A stretch of 64,000 nt of DNA from Pulveribacter suum (GCF_003013695.1 NZ_CP027792.1:3294428-3358427); one strand, 5' to 3'; counted from the first letter of the stretch, positions 28,127 to 37,496 are shown. Notes: a model not told the origin generated them from the sequence alone. Made by a program: numbers and translations.

Positions 28127-29707
28127 TTACGTGCGCCGCGCGCGCCGCCCCCAGGCCAGCAGCGCCACGGCCAGCCCAAGCAGCCACAGCGGCGCCAGCC
28201 CCAGGTGCCCGGCCCACCAGGCATAGGGCGTGGCCGCGCCGGCGCGGCCCTGCACCTGCGCGAGCAGCACGCCGCGGGTGTGCGGCGCCAGCAGGGCGAT
28301 GGTGGCGCCGCGGTGGTCAATGACGGCGGTGGCGCCGGTGTTGGTGGCGCGCACCATGGGGCGCTCGAACTCCAGCGCGCGCATGCGGCTGATGGCCAGG
28401 TGCTGGTCAATCGCCACGCTGTCGCCGAACCAGCCGATGTTGCTGACGTTGACCAAAATGGTAGGAGCCTGGGCAGGGTCGCGAAAGCGCACCGCCAGCT
28501 CTTCGCCGAACAAATCTTCGTAACAGATGTTGGGCGCCAGACGCTGGCCGGCGAAGGCCAGCGAGGGCTGGCCCACGGCGCCTCGGGCAAAGTCGCCCAA
28601 AGGGATGTTCATCAGCTCGGTAAACCACTTGAACAGCGGCGGGATGAACTCGCCAAAGGGCACCAGGTGGTGCTTGTCGTAGCGGTACGGCGCGCCCAAG
28701 CCCGGGGCGAAGCCCATGACGGAGTTGGTGTAGCCCTTTTCCAGGCTGCCCAGGGGGATGCCCAGCAGCAGCGCCTGATCGCCGCTGCCGTAGCGCCGGG
28801 CAATGCCCTGCAGATACCCGGGCATGAGCTGGCCGGGCAGCAGGGGAATCGCCGTCTCGGGCGCCACTACCAGCTGGGCGCTGGCTGTGCGCAGCTGCTC
28901 GCCATACCAGGCCAGGGCCTGGGGCACGCCGCTGCCGGACTGGAATTTCTCGTCCTGCGCAATGTTGCCCTGCAGCAGGGCCAGCGACAGGGGCGCGCCG
29001 GCATCCCGCTGCACATCGCTGACGGCCGCCTCGCGCTGCCAGGCCAGGCCGGCCCAGGCCAGCAGCACCAGGGCCGCGCCGGCCCAGCAGCGGGCCCGGC
29101 GCAGGTCGGCCAGGCGCCCTTGCGCCAGCGCCATGGCCAGCACGGCGGCGGCAAAGCCGATGCCATAGACGCCCACGCTGCGCGCCAGCACGGCCAGCGG
29201 GCCGCCCCCATGCGCGTAGCCGCCGGCGCCCCACGGAAAGCCTGTCCACCACTGGCCACGCGCTAGCTCGGCGAGCAGCCACAGCGCTGCAAAAAGGATA
29301 GCTGCTGGCGCACGCCGGACGGGCGCCAGAGCCCAAAAACACCCGCAAGCCGCCGCGTAGTAGCTGCCCAGGAAGGCCGCCAGAGCCAGCACCGCCAGGG
29401 CGGCCAGCGGCGCGGCCAGGCCGCCGTAGGTGTGCATCGAGATGAACAGCCACCAGAAGGTGCCGGCCAGCCAGCTGGTGGCAAACAGCCAGCCCAGGCC
29501 GGCAGCGCGCCAGCCGCCGCGGGGCGTGCGCGGCGCGGCCAGCAGCACGCGCGCCAGCAGCGCCAGAGACAGGATTTGCAGCCACCACAGCGGCCGGCCG
29601 CTGCCGGGCAGCGCCAGCGATGCCGCCTGCGCCAGCCCGCCGGCGGCTGCCAGCAGCCAGGGCAGCGGCCCGCGCGACAACCCGCGCGACACAGGCCGGG
29701 TCGGCAT
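28127..29707 (-). CDS. lnt: apolipoprotein N-acyltransferase
   Basis: The 526-residue protein has about seven N-terminal membrane helices and a nitrilase-type domain. Its catalytic triad elements are visible: Glu in VAPETAIPLLP, Lys in YDKHHLVPFGE and Cys in NICYEDLFG. It adds the third acyl chain to lipoproteins at the periplasmic side of the inner membrane. It starts at the corC stop (TGATG overlap). Residues about 122-139 (ALAPVRRAPAAILF) are encoded by a palindromic repeat copy and fall near a loop and helix start. Confidence 0.93.
   Translation of the reverse strand: MPTRPVSRGLSRGPLPWLLAAAGGLAQAASLALPGSGRPLWWLQILSLALLARVLLAAPRTPRGGWRAAGLGWLFATSWLAGTFWWLFISMHTYGGLAAPLAALAVLALAAFLGSYYAAACGCFWALAPVRRAPAAILFAALWLLAELARGQWWTGFPWGAGGYAHGGGPLAVLARSVGVYGIGFAAAVLAMALAQGRLADLRRARCWAGAALVLLAWAGLAWQREAAVSDVQRDAGAPLSLALLQGNIAQDEKFQSGSGVPQALAWYGEQLRTASAQLVVAPETAIPLLPGQLMPGYLQGIARRYGSGDQALLLGIPLGSLEKGYTNSVMGFAPGLGAPYRYDKHHLVPFGEFIPPLFKWFTELMNIPLGDFARGAVGQPSLAFAGQRLAPNICYEDLFGEELAVRFRDPAQAPTILVNVSNIGWFGDSVAIDQHLAISRMRALEFERPMVRATNTGATAVIDHRGATIALLAPHTRGVLLAQVQGRAGAATPYAWWAGHLGLAPLWLLGLAVALLAWGRRARRT
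29290..29343. repeat. dispersed palindromic repeat inside lnt
   Basis: AAGGATAGCTGCTGGCGCACG, loop, GGGCGCCAGAGCCC then AAAAAC on the + strand; translated in frame on the minus strand as LAPVRRAPAAIL. The arms have drifted to more GC-rich forms but the symmetry is kept. Confidence 0.75.
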
Positions 29708-30627
29708 CAGCCCTCGTCGCTGGCGGATTCGCCGTCTGCGGGCACCACGCGGAACCAGCGCACGGCCGCGCCCTTGGTGTGCAGCACGGCAAAGAGCAGG
29801 CCGCCCAGCTGCACGGATTCGCCCTTGCGCGGCACGCGGCCCAGCTCGTGGGCGATCAGGCCGCCGATGGTGTCGAACTCTTCCTCGGGATCGCTGGCGG
29901 CCAGCTGGGTGTCGAAGGCCTCGGCCACGCGCGCCAGAGGGGTGTGGCCACTCACGCGCCAGGTGCCGTCGGCCAGGGCGAAGATGTCACCCTCGTCCTC
30001 GTGGATGTCGAACTCGTCCTCGATCTCGCCGACGATCTGCTCGATCACGTCCTCGAAGGTGACCAGCCCGGCGGTGCGGCCGAACTCGTCGATGACGATG
30101 GCCAGGTGGTTGCGCGTGCCGCGGAACTCGCGCACCAGCTCGTGCAGGCCCTTGCTCTCGGGCACGAACAGCGCCGGGCGCACCAGCGCGCGGATGCTCA
30201 GGCTGGGCGAGCGCCAGCGCTTGAGCAGGTCCTTGGCCAGCAGGATGCCGATGATGTTGTCGCGCGAGCCCTGATAGACGGGAAAGCGCGAGTGCGCCGT
30301 CTGGATGACCTGGTGCATCAGCGCGTCGATGGACTCGTCGATGTCCAGCATGTCCATGCGCGCCGGAGCCACCAGCACGTCGGCGGCGGTCATCTCGTTC
30401 ATGCGCAGCACGCGTTCGAGCATCACGCGGGCGTCGGCGTTGATGACTTCGTTGTCCTCGGCTTCGGCCAGGGTGGCGATCAGCTCGTCGGTGGAGTCGG
30501 GGCCGGGGCGGATGAACTCGATGAGGCGCTGCAGGAAGGAGCGCTTGTCCTCGTTGCCTTCAATGGGGCGCGCAGGGTGCGGGTCGGACACGGTGGCCAG
30601 GTGCGGGAGGTGGTGGACGAGCGCCAA
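29707..30627 (-). CDS. corC: HlyC/CorC-family CBS-domain protein
   Basis: The 306-residue protein has a paired CBS region (about 75-190, RVLRMNEMTAADVLVAPARM and RFPVYQGSRDNIIGILLAKDL). The CorC_HlyC C-terminal domain follows (about 210-290, ADGTWRVSGHTPLARVAEAF). In other bacteria CorC (YbeX) is linked to cobalt/magnesium efflux and ribosome function. The ybeX-lnt gene pair is conserved in proteobacteria, supporting the call. It is translationally coupled to lnt (TGATG). Confidence 0.9.
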   Translation of the reverse strand: MALVHHLPHLATVSDPHPARPIEGNEDKRSFLQRLIEFIRPGPDSTDELIATLAEAEDNEVINADARVMLERVLRMNEMTAADVLVAPARMDMLDIDESIDALMHQVIQTAHSRFPVYQGSRDNIIGILLAKDLLKRWRSPSLSIRALVRPALFVPESKGLHELVREFRGTRNHLAIVIDEFGRTAGLVTFEDVIEQIVGEIEDEFDIHEDEGDIFALADGTWRVSGHTPLARVAEAFDTQLAASDPEEEFDTIGGLIAHELGRVPRKGESVQLGGLLFAVLHTKGAAVRWFRVVPADGESASDEG

Positions 30628-30673
30628 GGATAGCGGATCGCCCCCTGGTCCCCGGCGCGCACCGCCAACGCGC

Positions 30674-31306
30674 CTATTCGCCCGCCTGGTGGCGGCCTTC
30701 GCGCACGCCGCGGCGGATCTCCTGCACGTCCGCCAGCAGGCGCCAGAACTGGTGCGCCTGCTTCTTCAGCTGGTAGTCCACCTCGCCGAAGTGCTCGGCC
30801 ATCAGTTTGGACACGCGGGTGTCGAAGCCGGCCGGCGGCAGCTCCAGCCAGGCCTCGGATTCGGGGCCGTCGCGCTGCACGGTGGCGCCAGCGTTGCGGG
30901 CGATCTTCAGCATCGCCGTGTTCTCGGTCAGCGCATGGATGAACATCATGCTCACCCCGCGGTGGCGCGCCAGCAGGATGGCGCGGTCGAACAGCCGCGC
31001 GCCAAAGCCCCGCCCGCGTGCGCTGCCCGAGACGGACACGCCGAACTCGGCGCAGCGGCTGTACTCCTGCGAGGCGCTGAAGGCCACGTGGGCCAGGGCG
31101 ATGAGCTCGAGCTTGCGGTTGAAGATGCCCAGCACCTCGTCGCGCTCGAAGTTCAGCAGCTCCACGTAGCGCTCGACCTGCGCGTCGGTGGCCGGGTAGC
31201 CAAAGCGCAGGTAACGGTCGCGCTCGGGCAGCGCCAGCAGGTGGGCGGCGACGCGCGCACGGTGCTGGGGGCCGAGCGCGCGGATGGGCACCATCACGGA
31301 GTTCAT
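30674..31306 (-). CDS. GNAT-family N-acetyltransferase
   Basis: The 210-residue protein has the acetyl-CoA-binding motif A in FGVSVSGSARGRGFGARLFDRA (R/QxxGxG-type) and later FIHALTENTAMLKIARNAGA, typical of GNAT motif B. The acceptor is unknown. The start at 31306 has a ribosome site (GAGGATCTGCC), while a TAGAAT box at about 31406 lies 9 nt before an alternative ATG at 31396, which would add 30 residues. It ends 46 bp from corC. Confidence 0.82.
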   Translation of the reverse strand: MNSVMVPIRALGPQHRARVAAHLLALPERDRYLRFGYPATDAQVERYVELLNFERDEVLGIFNRKLELIALAHVAFSASQEYSRCAEFGVSVSGSARGRGFGARLFDRAILLARHRGVSMMFIHALTENTAMLKIARNAGATVQRDGPESEAWLELPPAGFDTRVSKLMAEHFGEVDYQLKKQAHQFWRLLADVQEIRRGVREGRHQAGE

Positions 31307-31405
31307 GGCAGATCCTCGGGGGGAATGCCGGTGCGGGCGCAGCGGAGCCGTGCCGGCGGGCAAAAAGGCGTGAAGCAGAGACTCGGGGGCGGGCATGGTG
31401 CAGCC

Positions 31406-31424
31406 ATTCTAGGGTTTTCCCTAG
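31406..31424. promoter_or_regulatory. CTAGGGTTTTCCCTAG palindrome overlapping a -10-like box
   Basis: A 6-bp perfect inverted repeat with a TTTT centre (31409-31424) overlaps TAGAAT on the minus strand upstream of the GNAT gene. The arrangement suggests an operator. A related AGGGTTTTCCC occurs at about 16123. Confidence 0.55.
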
Positions 31425-31482
31425 GAATTTGCCGACCATTTGCTGCAATGCAACAAAATCGTGGGGCCATCCGATTGCTTTA

Positions 31483-31537
31483 AAGCCAAAACGACCTCCA
31501 GCCCTTGCCAGTCAAGCGCCGGAAGCTATCGAAAAAT
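31483..31537. repeat. dispersed palindromic repeat downstream of the Lrp-type gene
   Basis: AAAACGACCTCCAGCCCTTG, loop, CAAGCGCCGGAAGCTATCG. It lies between the 3' end of the Lrp-type gene and the promoter of the GNAT gene. Confidence 0.8.
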
Positions 31538-31557
31538 GAGCGCCCGAGCGCGCCGCA

Positions 31558-32049
31558 TCACACCGGCACGGCCGTGGTGGCTTTCACGCGGTCCAGCACG
31601 AAGCTGGTCTTGCAGTCTTCCACGCTGGGGTGCTTGAGCAGCGTGTCCATGATGAAGCGGCTGTAGTGCGCCATGTCGGCCACCACCACGCGCAGCAAAT
31701 AGTCCATCTCGCCGGTTAGCGCATCGCACTCCACCACCTCGGGCCAGGTCTGCACGCTGGCGCGAAACAGGTCCATCGGATTGCGCTTGTGGCTTTCGGT
31801 CAGCTTTTCCAGCCGCACGTTGATATAGGCCGTCAGGCCCAGCCCCACGCTCTCGGGGCGCACCAGGGCCACGTAGCGGTCGATGACGCCGCACTCCTCC
31901 AGCCGCTTGGCGCGGCGCAGCACGGCGCTGGGCGACAGGCCCACCTGCTCGCCGATGACGTCATAGGTCTCGCGGCCGTTGTCCTGCAGGCGGCGCAGGA
32001 TGGCGCGGTCGAGTTTGTCCAGGGCGGGAAGGGCGCGGTCGCTGTGCAT
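31558..32049 (-). CDS. Lrp/AsnC-family transcriptional regulator
   Basis: The 163-residue protein has an N-terminal helix-turn-helix (LDKLDRAILRRLQDNGRETY, EQVGLSPSAVLRRAKRLEECG). A C-terminal RAM ligand-binding domain follows (about 75-150, EVVECDALTGEMDYLLRVVV). Lrp proteins respond to amino acids. Target genes are not evident; the divergent neighbour is the lipase gene. A TAGAAT box ends 8 nt before the ATG. Confidence 0.92.
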   Translation of the reverse strand: MHSDRALPALDKLDRAILRRLQDNGRETYDVIGEQVGLSPSAVLRRAKRLEECGVIDRYVALVRPESVGLGLTAYINVRLEKLTESHKRNPMDLFRASVQTWPEVVECDALTGEMDYLLRVVVADMAHYSRFIMDTLLKHPSVEDCKTSFVLDRVKATTAVPV

Positions 32050-32057
32050 GGCGGCAA

Positions 32058-32063
32058 ATTCTA
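32058..32063 (-). promoter_or_regulatory. -10-like box just upstream of the Lrp-type gene
   Basis: TAGAAT on the minus strand ends 8 nt before the ATG at 32049, the closest consensus match among the leaderless-type boxes seen here. Confidence 0.55.
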
Positions 32064-32288
32064 GGGAGGGTTGGCACACCCTGCGCGTGCGGCGCGCGCC
32101 GCTGCGCAAGGCACGGCGCCGGCGCCCCGGTCCACGCCTCGCGCTGCGCGGGTTGGCACCGATGGGGTTTGTGCCGATGGCACGCACCGGCCACAGCCCA
32201 AGAATCCATCGGACAGAAAAAGCACGATCGTTCGCTCCGCTTCCAACCACGGGCTGCGCACGCGGCCACCACCCTTCGGAGGTATCCC

Positions 32289-33227
32289 ATGACCGCGAAA
32301 TATCTCATGCAGCTGCGCCGCCTGGGCGGCCTGTTGCTGGCCTGCCTGTGCCTGGCCGGCGGCGCTGCGCACGCAGCGCAGGGCTACACGCAGACGCGCC
32401 ACCCCATCGTGCTGGTGCATGGGCTGTTCGGCTTTGACCAGCTGTTCGGCGTGGATTACTTCTACGGCATTCCTTCCGCACTCTCGCGCGATGGCGCGCG
32501 TGTGTTCGTGGCGCAGGTCTCGGCCGCCGAGAGCACCGAGGTGCGCGGCGAGCAGCTGCTGGCGCAGGTGAAAAACATCCTGGCGCTCACGGGCGCCGCC
32601 AAGGTCAATCTGATCGGCCATTCGCACGGCGGCCCCACCGCACGCTACGTAGCCGGGGTGGCGCCGGCGCTGGTGGCTTCGGTCACCTCGGTGGCGGGGG
32701 TGAACAAGGGCTCGCGCGTCGCCGACGCGTTGCGCGGCACGCTGCCGCCGGGCTCGGTGGGCGAGGCGGTGGCCAGCGGCGCCATCAAGGCCTTTGTCGC
32801 GCTGATCAACCTGGGCTCGGGCGGCACCGGGCTGCCGCAGACCCCGGTGGCGGCGCTCAATTCGCTGACTACCGCCGGCTCGCTCGACTTCAACCGGCGC
32901 TTTCCGCAGGGCGTGCCCGCCGGCTGCGGCGACGGCCCCGATCTGGTGGGTGGCGTGCGCTACTACTCGTGGACGGGCAACCAGCCCGTCACCAACCCGC
33001 TGGACGTGTCCGACGGCCCACTGGGCATCCTGAGCCTGGTCTTCGGCGAGGCCAACGACGGCCTGGTGTCGGTGTGCTCCTCGCGCCTGGGCAAGACGCT
33101 GGGCACCTACGGGCAGAACCACCTGGACGAGGTCAACCAGATGCTGGGCCTGCGCAACTGGTTCGCGGCCGACCCGGTCACCCTGTTCCGCCAGCACGCC
33201 AACCGCCTACGGCAGCAAGGGCTGTGA
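32289..33227 (+). CDS. lip: secreted triacylglycerol lipase (family I)
   Basis: The 312-residue protein has a signal peptide (about 1-30, ending AGGAAHA-AQGY). The alpha/beta-hydrolase start is HPIVLVHGLFGFDQLFGVDY, the nucleophile elbow GHSHGG, the Asp lies in EANDGLVSV and the His in GQNHLDEVN. Length and motifs match Pseudomonas and Burkholderia lipases secreted by the type II pathway after folding by a dedicated foldase, which follows directly here. A strong GGAGG site precedes the ATG. Confidence 0.92.
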   Translation: MTAKYLMQLRRLGGLLLACLCLAGGAAHAAQGYTQTRHPIVLVHGLFGFDQLFGVDYFYGIPSALSRDGARVFVAQVSAAESTEVRGEQLLAQVKNILALTGAAKVNLIGHSHGGPTARYVAGVAPALVASVTSVAGVNKGSRVADALRGTLPPGSVGEAVASGAIKAFVALINLGSGGTGLPQTPVAALNSLTTAGSLDFNRRFPQGVPAGCGDGPDLVGGVRYYSWTGNQPVTNPLDVSDGPLGILSLVFGEANDGLVSVCSSRLGKTLGTYGQNHLDEVNQMLGLRNWFAADPVTLFRQHANRLRQQGL

Positions 33228-34198
33228 AGCCCGCCGCGCTGGTGCTGGCCGGCGCCGCGGTGGCGGCTGTGGTGGCCGCCGCGGCGTGGTGGCTGCAGCC
33301 CGCGCCGATGGCGGAGCGGGCGCAACTGGCCGAGCGCCCCGCCCGCCAGGCGCGGCTGCCGTTCTCCGCCGATGCGCCCGAAGCGCCGGGCGAGCCGGTG
33401 GCGGCGCCCGCGCAGCCGGCCGGCGCAGAGCTGCCCGCCGCCTGGCGCACCAGCGGCAACCTGCGCGACCGGCTGGAAGCCTGGCTGCTCGACGCCGGCC
33501 CCGCTGCCGACCCGGCCGCGCTCAAGGCCCAGCTGGCGGCGCTGGTGGTGCAGCACTTCCCGCCGGAAGAAGCCGCGCAGGCGCTGGCGCTGGTGGCGCG
33601 CTATGTGGACTACCGGGTGGCGCTGGGCGAGTTGGCCGCGCCCGCCGACCCAGGCGACCCCTATGCGCTGCGCCTGGCGCTGGATGCGCGCCAGCGGTTG
33701 CGGCAGACGCATTTCGGCGCCGACGAATACCAGGCGCTGTTCGGCGCCGACGAAGCCGCAGACCGCGCCATGCTGGCGCGCACCGAAATCCTGCGCGATC
33801 CGCACCTGAGCGAGCCCCAGCGCGCCGCCGCCCTGGCAGCCGTCGAGCAGCAGCTGCCCCCGCACGAGCGCGCGCTGCGCAGCGCCGCCGTGCAGCACGA
33901 AGATGTGGCTGCGCAGACCGCCGCCTTCGATGCGCAGGGGGTGGATCCGCTCACGCGCCAGCAGCAGCGCGCCACGCTGTACGGCCAGGCCGCCAGCGAG
34001 CGCCTGGCCGCGCTGGATACGCAAGAAGCGCACTGGCAGTCGCGCCTGGCCAGCTATGCCGCCGCGCAGGCGCGCCAGGCCCATGCCGCCGAGCTGGCGC
34101 AGCTGCGGACGCAGCTTTTTACCCCTGAAGAGAGCCTGCGCGTGGAGGCGGCGCTGCGCGTGCGCCAGCTGGGCAGCCAGGGCGCCGCCACGCGCTGA
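33224..34198 (+). CDS. lifO: lipase-specific foldase (Lif)
   Basis: The GTG start overlaps the lipase stop by 4 bp. The 324-residue protein has an N-terminal membrane anchor (about 5-20), a Pro/Ala-rich stretch, then a helical domain. LRDPHLSEPQRAAALAAVEQ, LPPHERALRSA and RQTHFGADEYQALFGADEA are Lif-like. It folds the lipase in the periplasm. The family motif RxxFDYxLSA reads RDRLEAWLLDA here, and the usual SLxGT segment before it is absent. The foldase is therefore quite diverged, which may reflect co-evolution with this lipase. Confidence 0.82.
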   Translation: MKPAALVLAGAAVAAVVAAAAWWLQPAPMAERAQLAERPARQARLPFSADAPEAPGEPVAAPAQPAGAELPAAWRTSGNLRDRLEAWLLDAGPAADPAALKAQLAALVVQHFPPEEAAQALALVARYVDYRVALGELAAPADPGDPYALRLALDARQRLRQTHFGADEYQALFGADEAADRAMLARTEILRDPHLSEPQRAAALAAVEQQLPPHERALRSAAVQHEDVAAQTAAFDAQGVDPLTRQQQRATLYGQAASERLAALDTQEAHWQSRLASYAAAQARQAHAAELAQLRTQLFTPEESLRVEAALRVRQLGSQGAATR

Positions 34199-34360
34199 AG
34201 CCGGCAGACCTTGGCCTGCATCAAAAAACCTTCTCGTAAAACGGTTTTCAAGCAGGAATTCAGCCTGGATCAAACCCGGCAGGCGCGATTTCGCCTGCTT
34301 CGTGCGCTCGCCTGGACCTACAGTGCGTGGGATACCTACCACTGTGCGGAGACCCTGTCC

Positions 34361-35482
34361 ATGAACGCTTCCCTACCCAACGAGATCGCCCAGCAGGCCG
34401 CCGCCTGGGACAACCCCATGGGCCTGTGCGGCTTCGAATTCATCGAATTCGCCTCGCCTACCCCGGGCGTGCTGGAGAAGGTCTTCGAGCAGCTGGGCTT
34501 CACCGAAGTGGCGCGCCACCGCTCCAAGGACGTGGTGCTGTATCGCCAGAACCAGATCAACTTCATCCTGAACCGCGAGCCCAAAAGCCAGGCGGCGTAC
34601 TTCGCCGCCGAGCACGGGCCGTCGGCTTGCGGCATGGCGTTTCGCGTGCGTGACGCGCACCAGGCCTACGAGCGCGCCCTGGCGCTGGGCGCCCAGCCCA
34701 TCGACATTCCCACCGGCCCGATGGAACTGCGCCTGCCGGCCATCAAGGGCATCGGCGGCGCGCCGCTCTACCTCATCGACCGCTTCGAAGACGGCAAGTC
34801 CATCTACGACATCGACTTCGAGTGGCTGCCCGGCATGGACCAGCGCCCCAAGGGCCACGGCCTGGACCTGATCGACCACCTGACGCACAACGTCTATCGC
34901 GGCCGCATGGGGTTCTGGGCGAATTTCTATGAGCGCCTGTTCAATTTCCGCGAGATCCGCTACTTCGACATCCAGGGCGAGTACACCGGCCTGACGAGCA
35001 AGGCCATGACGGCGCCGGACGGCATGATCCGCATCCCGCTGAACGAAGAATCCAAGCAGGGCGGCGGGCAGATCGAGGAATTCCTCATGCAGTTCAACGG
35101 CGAGGGCATCCAGCACATCGCGCTGATCTGCGACAAGCTGACCGACGTGGTGGACAAGCTGGGCCTGGCCGGCGTGCCGCTGGCCACTGCGCCCAACGAC
35201 GCGTACTACGAGATGCTGGAAGGCCGCCTGCCGGGCCACGGCCAGCAGGTAGCGGACCTGCAGGCGCGCGGCATCTTGCTGGACGGCACCACGGCCGACG
35301 GCACGCCACGCCTGCTGCTGCAGATCTTCTCCACGCCCATGCTGGGGCCGGTGTTCTTCGAGTTCATCGAGCGCCGCGGCGACTTCCGCGACGGCTTTGG
35401 CGAGGGCAACTTCAAGGCGCTGTTCGAGTCGCTGGAGCGCGACCAGATCCGCCGCGGCGTGCTGGAAGGCGCCAGCGCCTGA
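34361..35482 (+). CDS. hppD: 4-hydroxyphenylpyruvate dioxygenase
   Basis: The 373-residue protein has two VOC domains. The iron ligands are visible: His in [12 protein letters not shown], His in GIQHIALIC and Glu in [11 protein letters not shown]. It oxidises 4-hydroxyphenylpyruvate to homogentisate in tyrosine breakdown. The ATG at 34361 is preferred over upstream codons, which translate non-conserved sequence. It lies in the same direction as phhA, with a Bug-type binding protein gene between, suggesting an aromatic amino acid catabolism cluster. Confidence 0.95.
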   Translation: MNASLPNEIAQQAAAWDNPMGLCGFEFIEFASPTPGVLEKVFEQLGFTEVARHRSKDVVLYRQNQINFILNREPKSQAAYFAAEHGPSACGMAFRVRDAHQAYERALALGAQPIDIPTGPMELRLPAIKGIGGAPLYLIDRFEDGKSIYDIDFEWLPGMDQRPKGHGLDLIDHLTHNVYRGRMGFWANFYERLFNFREIRYFDIQGEYTGLTSKAMTAPDGMIRIPLNEESKQGGGQIEEFLMQFNGEGIQHIALICDKLTDVVDKLGLAGVPLATAPNDAYYEMLEGRLPGHGQQVADLQARGILLDGTTADGTPRLLLQIFSTPMLGPVFFEFIERRGDFRDGFGEGNFKALFESLERDQIRRGVLEGASA

Positions 35483-35546
35483 AGGTGACAGCAGCGCCAC
35501 TGGGGCATTCCTATACTTGCGCCTTTTTTACAGACCAGGTAAGGAC

Positions 35547-36527
35547 ATGTCTTTCATGTTGTGCAGGCGTAATTGGTGTGGCGGGTTGCTGGTGCTGGGC
35601 ATGGCTGCCAGCATGGGAGTACTGGCCAAGGGCGCGCCCCTGACCATCGTGGTGCCCTATGCGGCCGGCGGCCCGCTGGACAAGAGCGCGCGCATCCTGG
35701 CCGAAGGGGTGCAGGCGCAGCTGGGCCCGGTGCAGGTGGACAACCGCCCCGGCGCGGGCGGCAACCAGGGCGCTGCCGCCGTCGCCAAGGCCGCGCCAGG
35801 GGATAACCTGCTGGTCATGGGCGCTGTGGCCACGCACGCGGTCAACCCCTGGCTGTCCAAGGATTTCCCCTACGACCCGATCCGCGACTTCAAGCCCATC
35901 GCCCTGGTGGCGCGCACGCCCAACGTTCTGGTCATGAGCACGGCCCAGGCCGACGCCCTGAGCATCCGCAGCACCAGCGACCTGGTCAAGTACCTCAAGG
36001 CCAACCCGGACACACTGGTCTTCGGCTCGGGCGGCAGCGGCAGCATCGGCCACATCGCCGGCGAGATGTTCAAGTCGCTCACCAACACCCGCATGGCGCA
36101 CCAGCCGTTTGCGGGCGCGGGCCCGGCCCTGAAGGCCCTGCAGGACGGCGGCGTGGGCCTGGTGTTCGACAACCTGGCCTCGTCGCTGCCGCTGATCCGC
36201 GCGGGCAAGCTGCGTGCGCTGGGCGTGACCTCGCTCGGTCCGGACGACGCCCTGCCCGGCGTGCCCAGCATCAACAGCGAGGTGCCCGGCTTCAACGTCT
36301 CGACCTGGTTCGGCCTGTTTGCGCCGGCCAGCCTGCCGGATGCCGAGGCGCGCCGCTATGCGGGGGCGTTCTCCGCGGCGATGCGCTCGCCGGCGAGCGT
36401 GCAGCAATTCAAGGCCATGGGCCTGGAGCCTGAAGAGCTGACGCTGGACGGCTTCGGCAGCTTCGTGCGCTCTGAATACAACAAGTACGAATTTCTGATC
36501 AAGGCCGCCAAGATCCGCGTGCAGTAA
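35547..36527 (+). CDS. Bug-family tripartite tricarboxylate transporter binding protein
   Basis: The 326-residue protein has a signal peptide (about 1-28, RNWCGGLLVLGMAASMGVLA). The TctC/Bug pattern follows: PLTIVVPYAAGGPLDKSARI near the N-terminus, VDNRPGAGGNQGAAAVA, and FGSGGSGSIGHIAGEMF. Bug proteins bind organic acids in the periplasm. Burkholderiales have many orphan Bug genes without transporter partners, and none is adjacent. Its place between hppD and phhA hints at an aromatic acid ligand. AAGGA precedes the ATG. Confidence 0.9.
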   Translation: MSFMLCRRNWCGGLLVLGMAASMGVLAKGAPLTIVVPYAAGGPLDKSARILAEGVQAQLGPVQVDNRPGAGGNQGAAAVAKAAPGDNLLVMGAVATHAVNPWLSKDFPYDPIRDFKPIALVARTPNVLVMSTAQADALSIRSTSDLVKYLKANPDTLVFGSGGSGSIGHIAGEMFKSLTNTRMAHQPFAGAGPALKALQDGGVGLVFDNLASSLPLIRAGKLRALGVTSLGPDDALPGVPSINSEVPGFNVSTWFGLFAPASLPDAEARRYAGAFSAAMRSPASVQQFKAMGLEPEELTLDGFGSFVRSEYNKYEFLIKAAKIRVQ

Positions 36528-36574
36528 GGACTGCGGCGCAGGCGGGCGGCCACCCACACCAAGGAGACATTCCC

Positions 36575-37411
36575 ATGGGTCAGCCCCCCGTCGTCTATGG
36601 CCAGTCCGAGCGTCCGCCGCGCGGCGACTACAGCCGCGCGCACGCCGACTACACCTGCGCGCAGAACTGGGAGGCCTACACCGAGGCCGACCACGAGACT
36701 TACCACCGCCTGTACCAGCGCCAGGTGGCCCAGCTGCCGGGCCTGGCCAGCGAAGCCTTCATCGCCGCCCTGCCCTCGCTGGGCGCGCGCGAGCGCATCC
36801 CGCGCTTTGACGACGTCAACGAAGGCCTGTACCGGGCCACGGGCTGGGAGATCGTGGCCGTGCCGGGGCTGATCCCCGAAGTGCCGTTCTTCCAGCTGCT
36901 GGCGGATCGCAAGTTCCCCGTCACGGACTGGATCCGAAAGCCCGAGGAGTTTGAATACATCGTCGAGCCGGATGTGTTCCACGACCTGTTCGGCCACGTG
37001 CCGCTGCTCTTCAACCCGGTGTTTGCCGACTACGTGCAGCGCTATGGCGAGGGCGGCCTGAAGGCCGCGCGGCTGGGCGCCTGCGAGATGCTCTCGCGCC
37101 TGTACTGGTACACCATCGAGTTCGGGTTGATCCGCGAGGGCGGCAACCTGCGCGCCTATGGCGCGGGCATCCTGAGCTCGGCCGGGGAGCTGCCGTACTC
37201 GGTCACGAGCCCCGAGCCGCGCCGGCTGCCGCTGGATCTGGCGCGCACCATGCGCACGCGCTACAAGATCGACACCTACCAGCAGACCTACTTCGTGATC
37301 GACAGCTTCCAGCAGCTGTTCGACCTGACCGAGGGCGACTTCACGCCGCTGTACGAAGAGCTGCGCGGGCAGCCCGAGTTCGCCGCCGACGCCCCCGCCA
37401 ACGCCCCCTGA
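36575..37411 (+). CDS. phhA: phenylalanine 4-monooxygenase
   Basis: The 278-residue protein is a bacterial pterin-dependent aromatic amino acid hydroxylase. The iron ligands are in PDVFHDLFGHVPLL (two His) and YWYTIEFGL (Glu). It converts phenylalanine to tyrosine using a reduced pterin, feeding the hppD step after transamination. AAGGAGA precedes the ATG. It shows the cell makes a reduced pterin cofactor, of interest for the AGMO-like protein at 54 kb. Confidence 0.95.
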   Translation: MGQPPVVYGQSERPPRGDYSRAHADYTCAQNWEAYTEADHETYHRLYQRQVAQLPGLASEAFIAALPSLGARERIPRFDDVNEGLYRATGWEIVAVPGLIPEVPFFQLLADRKFPVTDWIRKPEEFEYIVEPDVFHDLFGHVPLLFNPVFADYVQRYGEGGLKAARLGACEMLSRLYWYTIEFGLIREGGNLRAYGAGILSSAGELPYSVTSPEPRRLPLDLARTMRTRYKIDTYQQTYFVIDSFQQLFDLTEGDFTPLYEELRGQPEFAADAPANAP

Positions 37412-37483
37412 CAGCGGAGGCGGCCGGCCGGTCAGGCGCGGAAAAGCCCCCCTTTTCCGCGCTTTGCCGCGCGGCCGTCTTCG

Positions 37484-37489
37484 GACAAT
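37484..37489 (+). promoter_or_regulatory. -10-like box just upstream of flgI
   Basis: GACAAT ends 7 nt before the flgI ATG, suggesting that flgI has its own promoter and a leaderless mRNA. This fits the absence of flgH upstream. Confidence 0.55.
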
Positions 37490-37496
37490 CGGGGCC

